Shown here: positions 56,734 to 64,000 of the stretch, one piece after another | How the letters are laid out: each line of letters starts with the position of its first letter | How positions within the stretch are numbered: the first letter of the stretch is position 1 | Assembly: GCF_025398035.1 (NCBI RefSeq) | Contig: NZ_CP104558.1 | Coordinates: 558,001 to 622,000, forward strand | DNA from: Rossellomorea vietnamensis | Lineage (GTDB): Bacteria; Bacillota; Bacilli; Bacillales; Bacillaceae_B | Reading direction: 5' to 3' | Length of the DNA: 64,000 bases | Program-made: the position numbers and the translations under genes | The notes under the pieces: model-generated | The model's database searches: none | What the model saw: only the letters and a program-made list of their open reading frames with translations | What the model was told of the DNA's origin: nothing

Positions 56734-57396
56734 TTAAAAGCTCCTTAAGCAGCGTGGTAAATCAGACAAGTTATCAATCACAGCATCTGCATGCTTTACA
56801 CCGGTCCTATGGGGATCTTTTTTCCAAATACCCTTCATCCCTATTTTTTGGGCACTGTATACATCATACTCAGGGTGGTCCCCTACAAAAATACATTCTT
56901 CAGGTTTTACATTTAATCTTTTTATCGCCCTCTTAAAAATCTCAGGGTCGGGCTTTTTCAATCCTTCCCATTCAGAGATAAGGATTTCTTGAAAGTAAGG
57001 TTCGATTTTAAGGGCCAGTATGTTGTCCATTTGAAATTTGCCGAAGCCGTTTGTGATCATCCCCAATTGTATGCCACAAGCCTGTAATTCATCCAGCATA
57101 TGATGTAAATGAGGAAACGGTACACAGCTGTGTTTAAATTGACTGATATAATCGTTGAGCAGTTCTTCCCAAGTTAGATCCCGTATTGAAAATTCTTCGA
57201 TCAGCTGCTTATAGACACTGTCTTTCCACACATACCCCCTCTGATCCAATTCAATGAATCTGGATGTATATAAATCCGCCGGGATATGGTGGAGCCATTG
57301 GTAAAATCGTACATATTGATCTTTGATGAATACTTGGACAGATGCATCCCTGTTTAAAAGCGTCCCATCAAGGTCGAATAGTGCAGCTTTAATCAT
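56734..57396 (-). CDS. HAD-superfamily hydrolase (subfamily IA)
   Basis: A 220-residue phosphatase of the HAD type. Motif I 'ALFDLDGTLLN' (nucleophile Asp8), motif II 'LGMITNGFGKFQ', Lys in 'GLKKPDPEIF', and motif III/IV 'CIFVGDHPEYDVYSAQKIGM'. The four-helix cap lies at about 20-85. Typical substrates are sugar or nucleotide phosphates. The ATG at 57396 follows AAAGG; an upstream extension of 51 codons has no support. Confidence 0.85.
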   Translation of the reverse strand: MIKAALFDLDGTLLNRDASVQVFIKDQYVRFYQWLHHIPADLYTSRFIELDQRGYVWKDSVYKQLIEEFSIRDLTWEELLNDYISQFKHSCVPFPHLHHMLDELQACGIQLGMITNGFGKFQMDNILALKIEPYFQEILISEWEGLKKPDPEIFKRAIKRLNVKPEECIFVGDHPEYDVYSAQKIGMKGIWKKDPHRTGVKHADAVIDNLSDLPRCLRSF

Positions 57397-57563
57397 CAGA
57401 TAACCTTTCCCTTCCGAGCTTTCAAATTCAATCTCCAAGGGAAATAATTGTATGAAGGTATAGAAATGGCTTTTATTTTCATATGGGATTCCTCCTTCTC
57501 TTTTACTTTTATAAAAATGAACAATCATTTTAGGTGGGGGTACAAGCACACTACAAAATTTTT

Positions 57564-57572
57564 CATATTTTA
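57564..57572 (+). promoter_or_regulatory. candidate sporulation (sigma-K/E) -10 box
   Basis: CATATTTTA fits the sigma-K -10 CATANNNTA exactly. A -35 AC is present nearby but not at the ideal 17-base spacing (57548-57549 gives 14). It lies 28-36 bases before the start codon of the appendage-like gene. Confidence 0.4.
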
Positions 57573-57599
57573 ATATAGACTGGAGGTGAATGTGAAATT

Positions 57600-57995
57600 A
57601 TGAATTGTTATAACAAACCATTAGGATGGAAGGAAGACAAGTGTCCCCCTAGACCTAAAGTAGAATGCAAAACTGTACAATTCGAAAATTGTGCTCCTTT
57701 TTCAGGGACTGGAAATCAGTCGGTAAATACCATTTTTGATGTAGAGTCCAATAATATTCCAGTAATTGCTGCTGGCACAGTGGAAAACTTTAGTTCTCAA
57801 GCAATAAATGTTCGATTTGAAAGAAGTGTAAGCAACCAGCCAATTGTCCTTTTAGTACAACCTCAAAGTTCTTTAACTTTTGTATATGATCATTTAACTA
57901 GAATTGCCACTACTGGAACTGCACCTGAAAAAACATATCATGGATCACTAAAGATTCAGGTGAATTATTCATTTGAAACAAAGTGTGAGAGATAA
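57600..57995 (+). CDS. DUF3992-like protein, possibly an endospore appendage subunit
   Basis: A 131-residue beta-rich protein. A Cys/Pro-rich start ('NCYNKPLGWKEDKCPPRPKVECKTVQFENC', Cys at 3, 15, 23 and 31) precedes a jelly-roll-like part ('VFDVES', 'AAGTVENFSSQAINVRFERS') and the end 'GSLKIQVNYSFETKCER'. A Cys-bearing N-terminal arm, a small jelly roll and a terminal Cys are features of Ena spore-appendage subunits (DUF3992), which cross-link into fibres. The match is by pattern only. GGAGGTG lies 11 bases before the ATG; a sporulation-type -10 is upstream. Confidence 0.45.
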   Translation: MNCYNKPLGWKEDKCPPRPKVECKTVQFENCAPFSGTGNQSVNTIFDVESNNIPVIAAGTVENFSSQAINVRFERSVSNQPIVLLVQPQSSLTFVYDHLTRIATTGTAPEKTYHGSLKIQVNYSFETKCER

Positions 57996-57997
57996 TA

Positions 57998-58026
57998 AAA
58001 GCGGGTTTTCCCCGCTTTTTCTTTTT
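57998..58026 (+). terminator. terminator of the appendage-like gene
   Basis: Stem AAAGCGGG / CCCGCTTT with a short T/C loop and a T-rich tail. Confidence 0.85.
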
Positions 58027-58047
58027 TTCCTCTAATTCCCTCTAGCT

Positions 58048-58557
58048 CTACACTTTCTTTATGGTAGCTATATTTTGTGCAAGGGAAAGAATCTCCCCAT
58101 ACACTCCGTTCCATCCAGAATAATAATCAGCTACTTGATCTGGATGGATCCAACATCGTTCTGCTGATTCATATTCTGCTTCGAATGTATATATTTCTTC
58201 AACGTCCACTCTATAAAAAAGTTGAAAGCCTACTTTGGGATAAGGGCTTTGTGCATTCCAGTGTGGATTATCATGATGATCCACGATCAGGTAACCCAAA
58301 AAGTGAGAAGAGCCGGATACATATGCTTCCTCCATCACTTCCCTCTTCAAGCAATCTTCAGGGGACTCCCCCTTTTCCAGATGCCCACCTGGAAAATCCC
58401 ACCCTCTCTTATGAAGATTCACCAAGAGAAGCTTTCCATCTTTAAAGCAGAATCCATGCACACTGGTGACTCGCGATGTGTCAGGAATGATTGAATCTCG
58501 CCTCCATGTCAACTTCACTTCGGATTCCCCCCACCATACATATGTAGAATTCATCAT
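58048..58557 (-). CDS. Nudix hydrolase
   Basis: A 169-residue Nudix enzyme, which cleaves nucleoside diphosphates linked to another moiety. The Nudix box runs 'GGHLEKGESPEDCLKREVME' and then EAYV, with the REVMEE metal ligands intact but Tyr where the motif has Gly. 'WDFPGGHLEKGE' and 'HGFCFKDGKLLLVNLHKRG' are as usual. The start is taken at the ATG 58557 after GGAGTGATC; a second ATG follows. Substrate unknown. Confidence 0.82.
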   Translation of the reverse strand: MMNSTYVWWGESEVKLTWRRDSIIPDTSRVTSVHGFCFKDGKLLLVNLHKRGWDFPGGHLEKGESPEDCLKREVMEEAYVSGSSHFLGYLIVDHHDNPHWNAQSPYPKVGFQLFYRVDVEEIYTFEAEYESAERCWIHPDQVADYYSGWNGVYGEILSLAQNIATIKKV

Positions 58558-58603
58558 GATCACTCCGTTTACTATTGACTTTTCGTATTTTCACTGAGTC
58601 TAG

Positions 58604-58789
58604 TCAGGATTCCCTCGATTTTTCTCTGAAAGGGAGCCGGTGTAATAAAAGCCCGGTCCCAATCGTTAACAGCGCTAAGATGAAGGCACTGAAGTAAGAA
58701 TTCAAGCTGTAGTCCTGTTCAATTCCATCCAACACACTTGAATAAATGCCTGCCAATAGACCTGTCAATATAAAAGTACTTATTCTCAT
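58604..58789 (-). CDS. 61-residue two-helix membrane protein
   Basis: Two hydrophobic helices ('FILTGLLAGIYSSVL' and 'AFILALLTIGTGLLL') joined by a polar loop 'DGIEQDYSLNSYF', ending in basic residues. AAGGAGG lies upstream; start may be ATG 58789 or the TTG one codon before. It lies between two Nudix genes on the same strand. No family recognised. Confidence 0.52.
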   Translation of the reverse strand: MRISTFILTGLLAGIYSSVLDGIEQDYSLNSYFSAFILALLTIGTGLLLHRLPFREKSRES

Positions 58790-58818
58790 CAACCATTTCC
58801 TCCTTGAATGGAATAGAA

Positions 58819-59271
58819 CTAATTTATGTCTCCCAGATAAACCTTGGACGATCTATTAACTAAGTATGATTCTATTTCTTTAGGGTAGAGTCTATATTCT
58901 TTTAGATTACTCAAGTCAATCCACTCCACGCCTACTTGATGACTATCGGGGTTTGATGGGGTTTGATCATTGTTCCATTCGTGGATGAGCGTACAGGTAA
59001 AATAAAATTCCATTTGATGCAAGTCGGAATCAAATGCTGCATGTTCATGGTTCTTACCGATATACTCCCTGACATGGATTAATTCTCCTACTGACACTTC
59101 GCATCCGATTTCCTCAAGGCATTCCCTTTTTAAAGCCTCATGGAGTGTTTCTCCAGGTTCCTGTCCACCCCCGGGGAAAAGGTAAAAAATACTGTCTTCG
59201 TCTTTGTTTTTAGTCAATAGTATCTTGTTATCTTTGATAATGATGGCTTTTGCTGAGTTACGAATCGGCAT
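58819..59271 (-). CDS. Nudix hydrolase
   Basis: A 150-residue Nudix enzyme. The box begins at 'GGGQEPGETLHEALKRECLE' and continues EIGCEV, a full match to GX5EX7REUXEEXGU. N-terminal 'AKAIIIKDNKILLTKNKD' is the standard first strand. Start ATG at 59271 with GAAGGAG. It is a second, unrelated-looking Nudix protein within 1 kb and probably heads a transcript with the two-helix protein. Confidence 0.84.
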   Translation of the reverse strand: MPIRNSAKAIIIKDNKILLTKNKDEDSIFYLFPGGGQEPGETLHEALKRECLEEIGCEVSVGELIHVREYIGKNHEHAAFDSDLHQMEFYFTCTLIHEWNNDQTPSNPDSHQVGVEWIDLSNLKEYRLYPKEIESYLVNRSSKVYLGDIN

Positions 59272-59484
59272 CGGTTCATTCTCCTTCTATTTCTCTTGAT
59301 TTCACATATGTATAAAACATACTATATGATACTTCCTGTCTATTTAGTGGATCTATAGCATTAAAAAAATACTAAATATATACATTTCAACTTAAAACCT
59401 CTCAAATCCTGCTTTATGCTTAAAAGGAATTGCATATAGCACGGTGTTTTCTTTATTAAACCTAGACTTGAAAGGATGATTTCT

Positions 59485-60525
59485 TTGAAGGATCCTGCTT
59501 TACTGAAAAAAACAGTCCAATACTTTCGTGATAGATACAGGATTCCAGGTATATCGTTGTGTCTGACTGATTCTTACGGAGAAGACTATATAATGGCAGC
59601 AGGCGTTCGAAACCTTCTTCAAGATACATTATTAGATCCTTATGATCATCAACGGGTTGGAAGCTTATTAAACATTGTAACAAGTGTGGTGATCTTAAAA
59701 CTGCAGGAAGAAGGCATTCTTTCACTGGAGCAAACGGTAGAATCCATCTTACCTGGTATCCTGAAAGAAGGCAGTCGTATATCCGTAAGACAACTGCTCC
59801 AGCATAGAAGCGGTCTTAAGGATTATTTATGGATGGACGTTGCAGGAACAAAGTGTATCGAGCACGCTGTTTCAAGTCCCCGGGATTTCTTTTCGTCACG
59901 AAGTCTTGTCAGACTTGTTGCCAACCATAATCTTGAATTTCAACCTGGTACTCTGTTCAAGTACTCTAATACGAATTTTCTATTACTAGGCCTAATCGTA
60001 GAAGAAAGTTCAGGGAAAAAGTTTAAAGATGCAGTCTATCAATGGATCACCCAACCGCTTCAACTGGATAGAACATACTTCCCTAGTACCAATGATCTCA
60101 GGCTCCCCTTTGCCACCGGGCATTCGAAAGCGACGCCTGACTTGACTGACCTATCAGATGATATAACATATATTACTGATCTCAATGTTTCTATCATGGG
60201 GACTTCAGGGGCACTTGTTTCCAACCCCGCAGAAATCCAAACATTCATGAAGGCACTTTTTGGCGGCTCCCTCCTATCTCAGGAGTCGATGAAACAAATG
60301 CTTATATTTCATGAAACGGATGATTCAGAGCGATTTTACGGTTTGGGTTTATACAAGTATACGTTTGAAAATGAAATAGCGGCGTATGGTCATCATAGTG
60401 GCATCCATGGGTATGAATCCGTGACGCTTTATTATCCCGATGATGAAATTTTTGCGACGGTCATCGTGAATCAGACGCCTGTAGGAGTTGTGTCACTTGC
60501 TCATCAGCTTTTTGTAAATAGATAA
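59485..60525 (+). CDS. beta-lactamase-related serine hydrolase lacking the catalytic Lys
   Basis: A 346-residue class C/esterase-type serine hydrolase without signal peptide. The fold marks are kept: 'LLQHRSGLKDYLWMD', the YSN motif in 'FKYSNTNFLLLGLIVEE', and HSG in 'YGHHSGIHGYES'. But the SxxK motif, expected in 'RVGSLLNIVTS', reads SLLN: the general-base Lys is Asn. The Ser is present. It may be inactive or act as a binding protein. TTG at 59485 follows AAAGGATGA at good spacing; an ATG three codons earlier overlaps that site. Confidence 0.75.
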   Translation: MKDPALLKKTVQYFRDRYRIPGISLCLTDSYGEDYIMAAGVRNLLQDTLLDPYDHQRVGSLLNIVTSVVILKLQEEGILSLEQTVESILPGILKEGSRISVRQLLQHRSGLKDYLWMDVAGTKCIEHAVSSPRDFFSSRSLVRLVANHNLEFQPGTLFKYSNTNFLLLGLIVEESSGKKFKDAVYQWITQPLQLDRTYFPSTNDLRLPFATGHSKATPDLTDLSDDITYITDLNVSIMGTSGALVSNPAEIQTFMKALFGGSLLSQESMKQMLIFHETDDSERFYGLGLYKYTFENEIAAYGHHSGIHGYESVTLYYPDDEIFATVIVNQTPVGVVSLAHQLFVNR

Positions 60526-60531
60526 ACGTCG

Positions 60532-60578
60532 AGGAAGAGAAGCCTTCTCCCTAAGGGTTCTCTTCCTGAGCTTTTTTA
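60532..60578 (+). terminator. terminator of the serine hydrolase gene
   Basis: Stem GGAAGAGAA / TTCTCTTCC with an inner CTT/AAG pairing, then a T-run (CTTTTTT). Confidence 0.78.
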
Positions 60579-60652
60579 AGGTAGATCGTCATCCGCCTTT
60601 TTCTATGTTGCATTTAATTTACATAATATTATTATGGATTCCATATTGTCAT

Positions 60653-60943
60653 TTAGCTATTTTTATTCTTTATTTGTTCCCGGATGTTTTCTAATTCCTC
60701 CAGAGATAACCTGTTCAAAGACTTTTTAATCTCATCTTCCAGCTTCTTTTTGTTTTTCTCCCGGTAGCTACCCCACCATTCCCGGAGGTTATCTGTATTC
60801 GTAAGAAGATATTCGATATCGATTTCTTCGATTTCATCATCTGATAAGTAGTGAAGAACGGCAGATAACATCTCTTCAAGCTTTTCAATCTCTTCATTTT
60901 TCTGGACGAGGACATCGTTGTTTTCATCCTTTTTCTTTGGCAT
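60653..60943 (-). CDS. 96-residue charged helical protein
   Basis: A very charged, coiled-coil-like protein: 'KNEEIEKLEEMLSAVLHYLSDDEIEEIDIEYLL', 'NLREWWGSYREKNKKKLEDEIKKSLNRL' and 'EELENIREQIKNK' in pieces. No membrane segment. The ATG at 60943 has AAGGAGG eight bases upstream; the longer frame to 61018 has no site. It is divergent from the sigma-factor gene and could be its regulator, but only position suggests that. Confidence 0.6.
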   Translation of the reverse strand: MPKKKDENNDVLVQKNEEIEKLEEMLSAVLHYLSDDEIEEIDIEYLLTNTDNLREWWGSYREKNKKKLEDEIKKSLNRLSLEELENIREQIKNKNS

Positions 60944-61136
60944 ATCAGGACCTCCTTGTAAGTGGATGGTCCTTTTAGTATTGCTATTGGTGGGTGAAGT
61001 TAAACTCAGGTAATTCACAACATTAAAAATTTCGGCATAACTGTCAGTTCCCTACTGATAAATAATGATGACTACCCTTGGCAATGCTTGGTTTCTCCCG
61101 TGAAAACGAGGATTACCCCCTTTTGTCTCAAGCCCT

Positions 61137-61176
61137 GTTCCTTTGTAAGGTTAAGCTACCTGGGAATACAAAGAAC
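61137..61176 (+). other. hairpin in the leader of the sigma-factor gene
   Basis: GTTCCTTTGTA / TACAAAGAAC, a 10 bp stem with one bulge and a 19-base loop, 27 bases before the start codon region. The 180-base leader 61019-61202 also contains runs of C and G not typical of this AT-rich genome. No known RNA family recognised. Confidence 0.4.
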
Positions 61177-61202
61177 GGCGCGCCGGTCAAAAGGATACTG
61201 AC

Positions 61203-61691
61203 TTGGAGAAATTTGAAGAGCTTCATATGCAATATGACAGGATGATTCACAAGATCATTCATTCTCTGCACATTTATAAAAACAAACCTGAATACTATCA
61301 AACCGGTCTCATCGCACTTTGGGAGGCACATCAAAAATTCGATCCGGAAAAAGGAGCATTTCCTGCTTATGCTTACTCATATGTTCGTGGCAGAATCCTT
61401 TCTCAATTGACAAGTGAAAGTCGAAATGAAGAGAAAAGTATTTTCAAAGAGACGGAGTTTTTTGACATGATCGAGGATGAACATATCAACGAAGGACTGG
61501 CGGAAGAATTACTGTTCAGTTATTGTGGGGACTTAACTTCGAATCAGAGAAAATGGGTCATGTATACTTGCCTGCATATGCTGACAGTCAGTGAAATTGC
61601 AGAGGTAGAGAATGTGTCCATATCCGCTGTGAAAAAGTGGAGGAAGGGAGCAAAGGAAAAGGTTCGAGGGATATTGGACATTAACGGGTGA
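61203..61691 (+). CDS. small sigma-70 family RNA polymerase sigma factor
   Basis: A 162-residue sigma factor with regions 2 and 4 only. Region 2: 'DRMIHKIIHSLHIYKNKPEYYQTGLIALWEAHQKFDPEKGAFPAYAYSYVRGRIL' (in parts); region 4: 'LTSNQRKWVMYTCLHMLTVSEIAEVENVSISAVKKWRKGAKEKVRGIL'-type HTH. Size and FDPEKGxFxxYAY resemble SigO/ComX-like and other orphan Bacillus sigma factors rather than ECF factors. TTG at 61203 after AAAAGGATAC. No anti-sigma gene with membrane helix is adjacent; the charged protein at 60653 is divergent. Confidence 0.78.
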   Translation: MEKFEELHMQYDRMIHKIIHSLHIYKNKPEYYQTGLIALWEAHQKFDPEKGAFPAYAYSYVRGRILSQLTSESRNEEKSIFKETEFFDMIEDEHINEGLAEELLFSYCGDLTSNQRKWVMYTCLHMLTVSEIAEVENVSISAVKKWRKGAKEKVRGILDING

Positions 61692-61741
61692 ATAATATGT
61701 TTGCTCAAGGGTTATAAGAAAATGGAGATTTAATGCAACCT

Positions 61742-61771
61742 AAAAAAGGGCCAGCGTTTTTGGCCCATTTG
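61742..61771 (-). terminator. terminator of the BltD-like gene
   Basis: Stem ATGGGCCA / TGGCCCTT region on the minus strand with a short loop, then six Ts. Confidence 0.78.
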
Positions 61772-61778
61772 AAATATC

Positions 61779-62237
61779 TTAGTTAATCGTTACTTCTTTC
61801 ACAACCGCCATTTCCCTGCCAAATCGGTCACCGTGATCGACGAACCCCAGACTCGCGTATAAGCGGTGAGCACCATGGTTTTCAGGATGATATCCTACTA
61901 TGATTTTATTTATACCATAGGTTTCTACCATTTCATTCATCATCAGATCTGTTGCGGCTTTTCCGATCCCTTTGCCTTGATAATTTTTATCCACCATGAT
62001 TCTGTAAACCCAATAAGCATCCAGTTCTTCAGGTACAGAGTTGAACATTAAAAACCCGACGATTTTATCTTCAAAATAAATGGCGAATGGTTTTAAGGTA
62101 GTTTCGAATTTCGATTGAGCAATCGAAATGGCATTAGACTCAATAAATTCCTGTTGCTCCAGGGAAAGTTCCAGTTGACAACATTCGTACCAATTTTCTG
62201 CGTTTAATTCTGCGATTTTCACTTGATTCTTCTTCAA
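61779..62237 (-). CDS. spermine/spermidine N-acetyltransferase-like (BltD type)
   Basis: A 152-residue GNAT enzyme close in pattern to BltD: 'IAELNAENWYECCQLELSLEQ', 'SNAISIAQSKFE', 'KIVGFLMFNSVPEELDAYWVYRIMVDKNYQGKGIGKAA' in parts, with the QGKGIGK acetyl-CoA loop, and 'GYHPENHGAHRLYASLGF'. BltD acetylates spermidine and is next to the Blt efflux pump in B. subtilis; no such pump is here. TTG start at 62237 after AAAGGGG. Monocistronic. Confidence 0.8.
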   Translation of the reverse strand: MKKNQVKIAELNAENWYECCQLELSLEQQEFIESNAISIAQSKFETTLKPFAIYFEDKIVGFLMFNSVPEELDAYWVYRIMVDKNYQGKGIGKAATDLMMNEMVETYGINKIIVGYHPENHGAHRLYASLGFVDHGDRFGREMAVVKEVTIN

Positions 62238-62360
62238 GTATGTTCCCCTTTCAATCTATGAAGATCATGTATTTCAGACCCTAGAATCATACCATAAATT
62301 CCAAGAAATAAGGAGTGTATTTTCATTTTTAAAAATAAACAGAAAATTCTCCACCTGACA

Positions 62361-63104
62361 TTAACTCTTGGATAAACGAAGAAACCGCGGATACGCAGCA
62401 ATGGCAATCAAGCCACCAGCTACTCCGGCCAAGACCATAATCAAAATATTGAATAAAACATCTAAAGTATCTCCACCCTCTAGAATAATCTCCTTATATC
62501 CTTCAATTGCCCAGTATTGAGGCAGTACCTTACTGATTGTTTGCATGAACTCCGGCATCAATTCGACGGGTAACCACAATCCCCCAAGCATTGCGCCACC
62601 AAGAGCTATGATCTGGGTAAGGGCAATACCCATATTTTCCGTTTTCACGAGTACGGCGAGTGCCATGCCCCAACCGGTTACGATAAACGCCAAAGAAAGT
62701 GATAAAATAATCAGTCCAAGGGGATCCCCTAAAGGAAGGTCATACACAACGACGCCAAATCCAAATAATACAGCAATCTGAATCAACACGATCACCATGA
62801 AAGGAATCCATTTCCCGATAAAATAGCTCATGATTGGAAGTGGTGTACTGGCAATCCTCGCAACCATCCCTTTGTCCCGATCCTTCACTAGTCCGATGAC
62901 CATTGAAATCATAATATAAAAAGCGAACATGATGGTATAGCCTGGAATGATCTGAGTAACGACTTCTTTGTAACTTGTATTTTCATCACCTGAAAAAATG
63001 GAAACAAAGGCAATGATAAAGACGATCGGTAAGATAAACGTCCAAAACCACAAGCCTTTATCCTGTATATTTTTCTTTAATTCCATTTTGGCAATCGCCC
63101 ACAT
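62361..63104 (-). CDS. ABC-2 type transporter permease
   Basis: A 247-residue permease with six membrane helices: one near 20-38, then five between 55 and 240. 'MELKKNIQDKGLWFWTFILPIVFIIAF' and 'LGGAMLGGLWLPVELMPEFMQ' are typical of ABC-2 exporters for drugs or small peptides. It starts 15 bases after the ATPase gene stop (AAAGGGGAAG site), forming a two-gene exporter. Substrate unknown. Confidence 0.85.
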   Translation of the reverse strand: MWAIAKMELKKNIQDKGLWFWTFILPIVFIIAFVSIFSGDENTSYKEVVTQIIPGYTIMFAFYIMISMVIGLVKDRDKGMVARIASTPLPIMSYFIGKWIPFMVIVLIQIAVLFGFGVVVYDLPLGDPLGLIILSLSLAFIVTGWGMALAVLVKTENMGIALTQIIALGGAMLGGLWLPVELMPEFMQTISKVLPQYWAIEGYKEIILEGGDTLDVLFNILIMVLAGVAGGLIAIAAYPRFLRLSKS

Positions 63105-63119
63105 ATCATCTTCCCCTTT

Positions 63120-64000
63120 CTAAGAATCCCGAAGTTGCGTCCCTGTTAATGTGAAAAAGATATCCTCCAGTTTCGGTTGATATAACTCTAGCCTTCTTGG
63201 CAAAATGTTATGGGCGCGGAACTCGGCAATCAATTTTTCCAGCGTCATCAAAGGATCATCACTTTGCAGAATATATCCATTCCCTTTTGATTCGACATCT
63301 CCATGTTTGGATAAACCAACATCATCTAAACCTTCTCCGGAAACAAATAATGACGGTTTATTATATTTTTGTTGCAGCTCATCCATAGTTCCACATTCGA
63401 CTAATGCACCCTTGTCAATCAGTCCGATGCTGTCGCAAAGCTGCTCTACTTCCTCCATATAATGACTCGAATAAATGATTGTACTTCCCTTTTCCTTTAG
63501 CTCATGTATGATGGAAAAAATTGAGTTTCTTGATTGTGGGTCAATTCCCACTGTCGGTTCATCCATGATGATAATGGAAGGATCATGGAGAATGGCACAG
63601 CCAATATTCAACCGGCGCTTCATACCTCCTGAAAAGGTGCTGACTTTGTCTTTCCCTCGTTCTTCTAAACCGATTTGCTGTAACACTTTCCTGGTTCGAT
63701 CTTGAAGGTCTTTTCCTTTCAGTCCATAAAAGCTACCAAAATACAATAAATTATCCTTGGCAGTAAGGGTTTCTTCTAAACAGATTTCTTGAGGTATGTA
63801 ACCGATAAGCTTTTTTACTTTTATTCTTTCTTTCTTGACGGATAGCCCCTGGACATGGATGTCCCCATCAAAGTCGTGCAATACACCGGAAAAGATCTTC
63901 ATCAAGGTGGATTTTCCCGCACCATTAGGTCCTACAAGGCCGAAACAAGACCCTTCTTGAATCGTTAAATGAATGTCGTTAAGAGCTAGAAGTGAATCAT
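63120..64000 (-). CDS. ABC transporter ATPase (5' end outside window)
   Basis: At least 293 codons, open to the right edge: Walker A 'GLVGPNGAGKSTLMKIFSG' (63880-63940), Q-loop 'YIPQEICLEETLTAKDNL', signature 'FSGGMKRRLN', Walker B 'IIIMDEPTVGIDP', H-loop 'IYSSHYMEEVEQLCD'. It pairs with the ABC-2 permease. The frame continues past an internal TTG/ATG at 63905, which is not the start because the Walker A lies before it. The C-terminal part follows the usual exporter layout. Confidence 0.88.
   Translation of the reverse strand, partial: DSLLALNDIHLTIQEGSCFGLVGPNGAGKSTLMKIFSGVLHDFDGDIHVQGLSVKKERIKVKKLIGYIPQEICLEETLTAKDNLLYFGSFYGLKGKDLQDRTRKVLQQIGLEERGKDKVSTFSGGMKRRLNIGCAILHDPSIIIMDEPTVGIDPQSRNSIFSIIHELKEKGSTIIYSSHYMEEVEQLCDSIGLIDKGALVECGTMDELQQKYNKPSLFVSGEGLDDVGLSKHGDVESKGNGYILQSDDPLMTLEKLIAEFRAHNILPRRLELYQPKLEDIFFTLTGTQLRDS

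Noticed and set aside
61080-61176. c-di-GMP (GEMM) riboswitch upstream of the sigma factor
   Set aside because: A GGTTAAGCTACCTGGGAA stretch recalls the 3' part, but the conserved 5' half and tetraloop are not seen.
1-64000. tRNA, rRNA, prophage or IS transposase genes
   Set aside because: None found when reading for CCA-ended cloverleafs, rRNA core words, integrases, phage structural proteins or DDE transposases.

Overview
The window looks like a chromosomal segment of a spore-forming, low-GC Bacillaceae bacterium. The evidence is the B. subtilis-type gene order dppABCDE-ykfABCD, together with GuaC, DacA, a PbpA-type PBP, a CYP152 fatty-acid peroxygenase, Spo0M-like and RsbR-like proteins, AGGAGG ribosome-binding sites and frequent TTG/GTG starts. 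No rRNA, tRNA, prophage, IS transposase or CRISPR array was seen.

Layout. 0-8.4 kb: accessory and cell-wall genes (S33-type hydrolase, LD-carboxypeptidase, DacA, SET protein, EcsC-like, CorC/HlyC, MerR) punctuated by five copies of a palindromic repeat. 8.5-20 kb: a class B PBP, two half-length Spo0M-like proteins (one behind a yybP-ykoY manganese riboswitch and an FbpB-like small protein), a LysM-CAP protein, an azoreductase with operator-like dyads, acetyltransferases, a CDF cation exporter, and a lipoprotein gene followed by a cloverleaf-shaped set of inverted repeats. 20.6-27.6 kb: a 27-residue Cys-rich peptide, a MerR/acyl-CoA ligase/acyl-CoA dehydrogenase operon, a divergent CYP152 gene, and guaC with a PurR-type operator. 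27.6-33.3 kb: three or four hypothetical genes, an orphan TatA, a methyltransferase and a 1025-residue GNAT fusion, with three more repeat copies. 33.5-37.6 kb: Xre-PAS regulator, RsbR-like STAS protein, duplicated DUF3231 protein. 36.8-47.2 kb: the dpp-ykf operon for uptake and recycling of murein peptides, with a CodY-like site at its promoter, a leaky terminator after dppE, and an extra leaderless beta-lactamase-fold protein at its end. 47.5-64 kb: mixed housekeeping and accessory genes, including TraB-like, vWA plus a divergent partner, NMO, kinase-like, MFS, an appendage-like spore protein, Nudix enzymes, a serine hydrolase lacking its catalytic Lys, a small sigma factor, and an ABC exporter running off the end.

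The most unusual items are: (1) a dispersed family of eight hairpin elements (63-65 and 98-99 bp) with GAGGGACGGACCT arms, whose flanking arm bases differ between copies but mostly match within a copy, one of which supplies the last codons of a gene; (2) the four-way-junction structure at 19636-19776; (3) the Mn riboswitch in front of an FbpB-like/Spo0M-like pair; (4) the metallothionein-like mini-gene at 20612. All functional statements are from reading the sequence alone; no database search was run.
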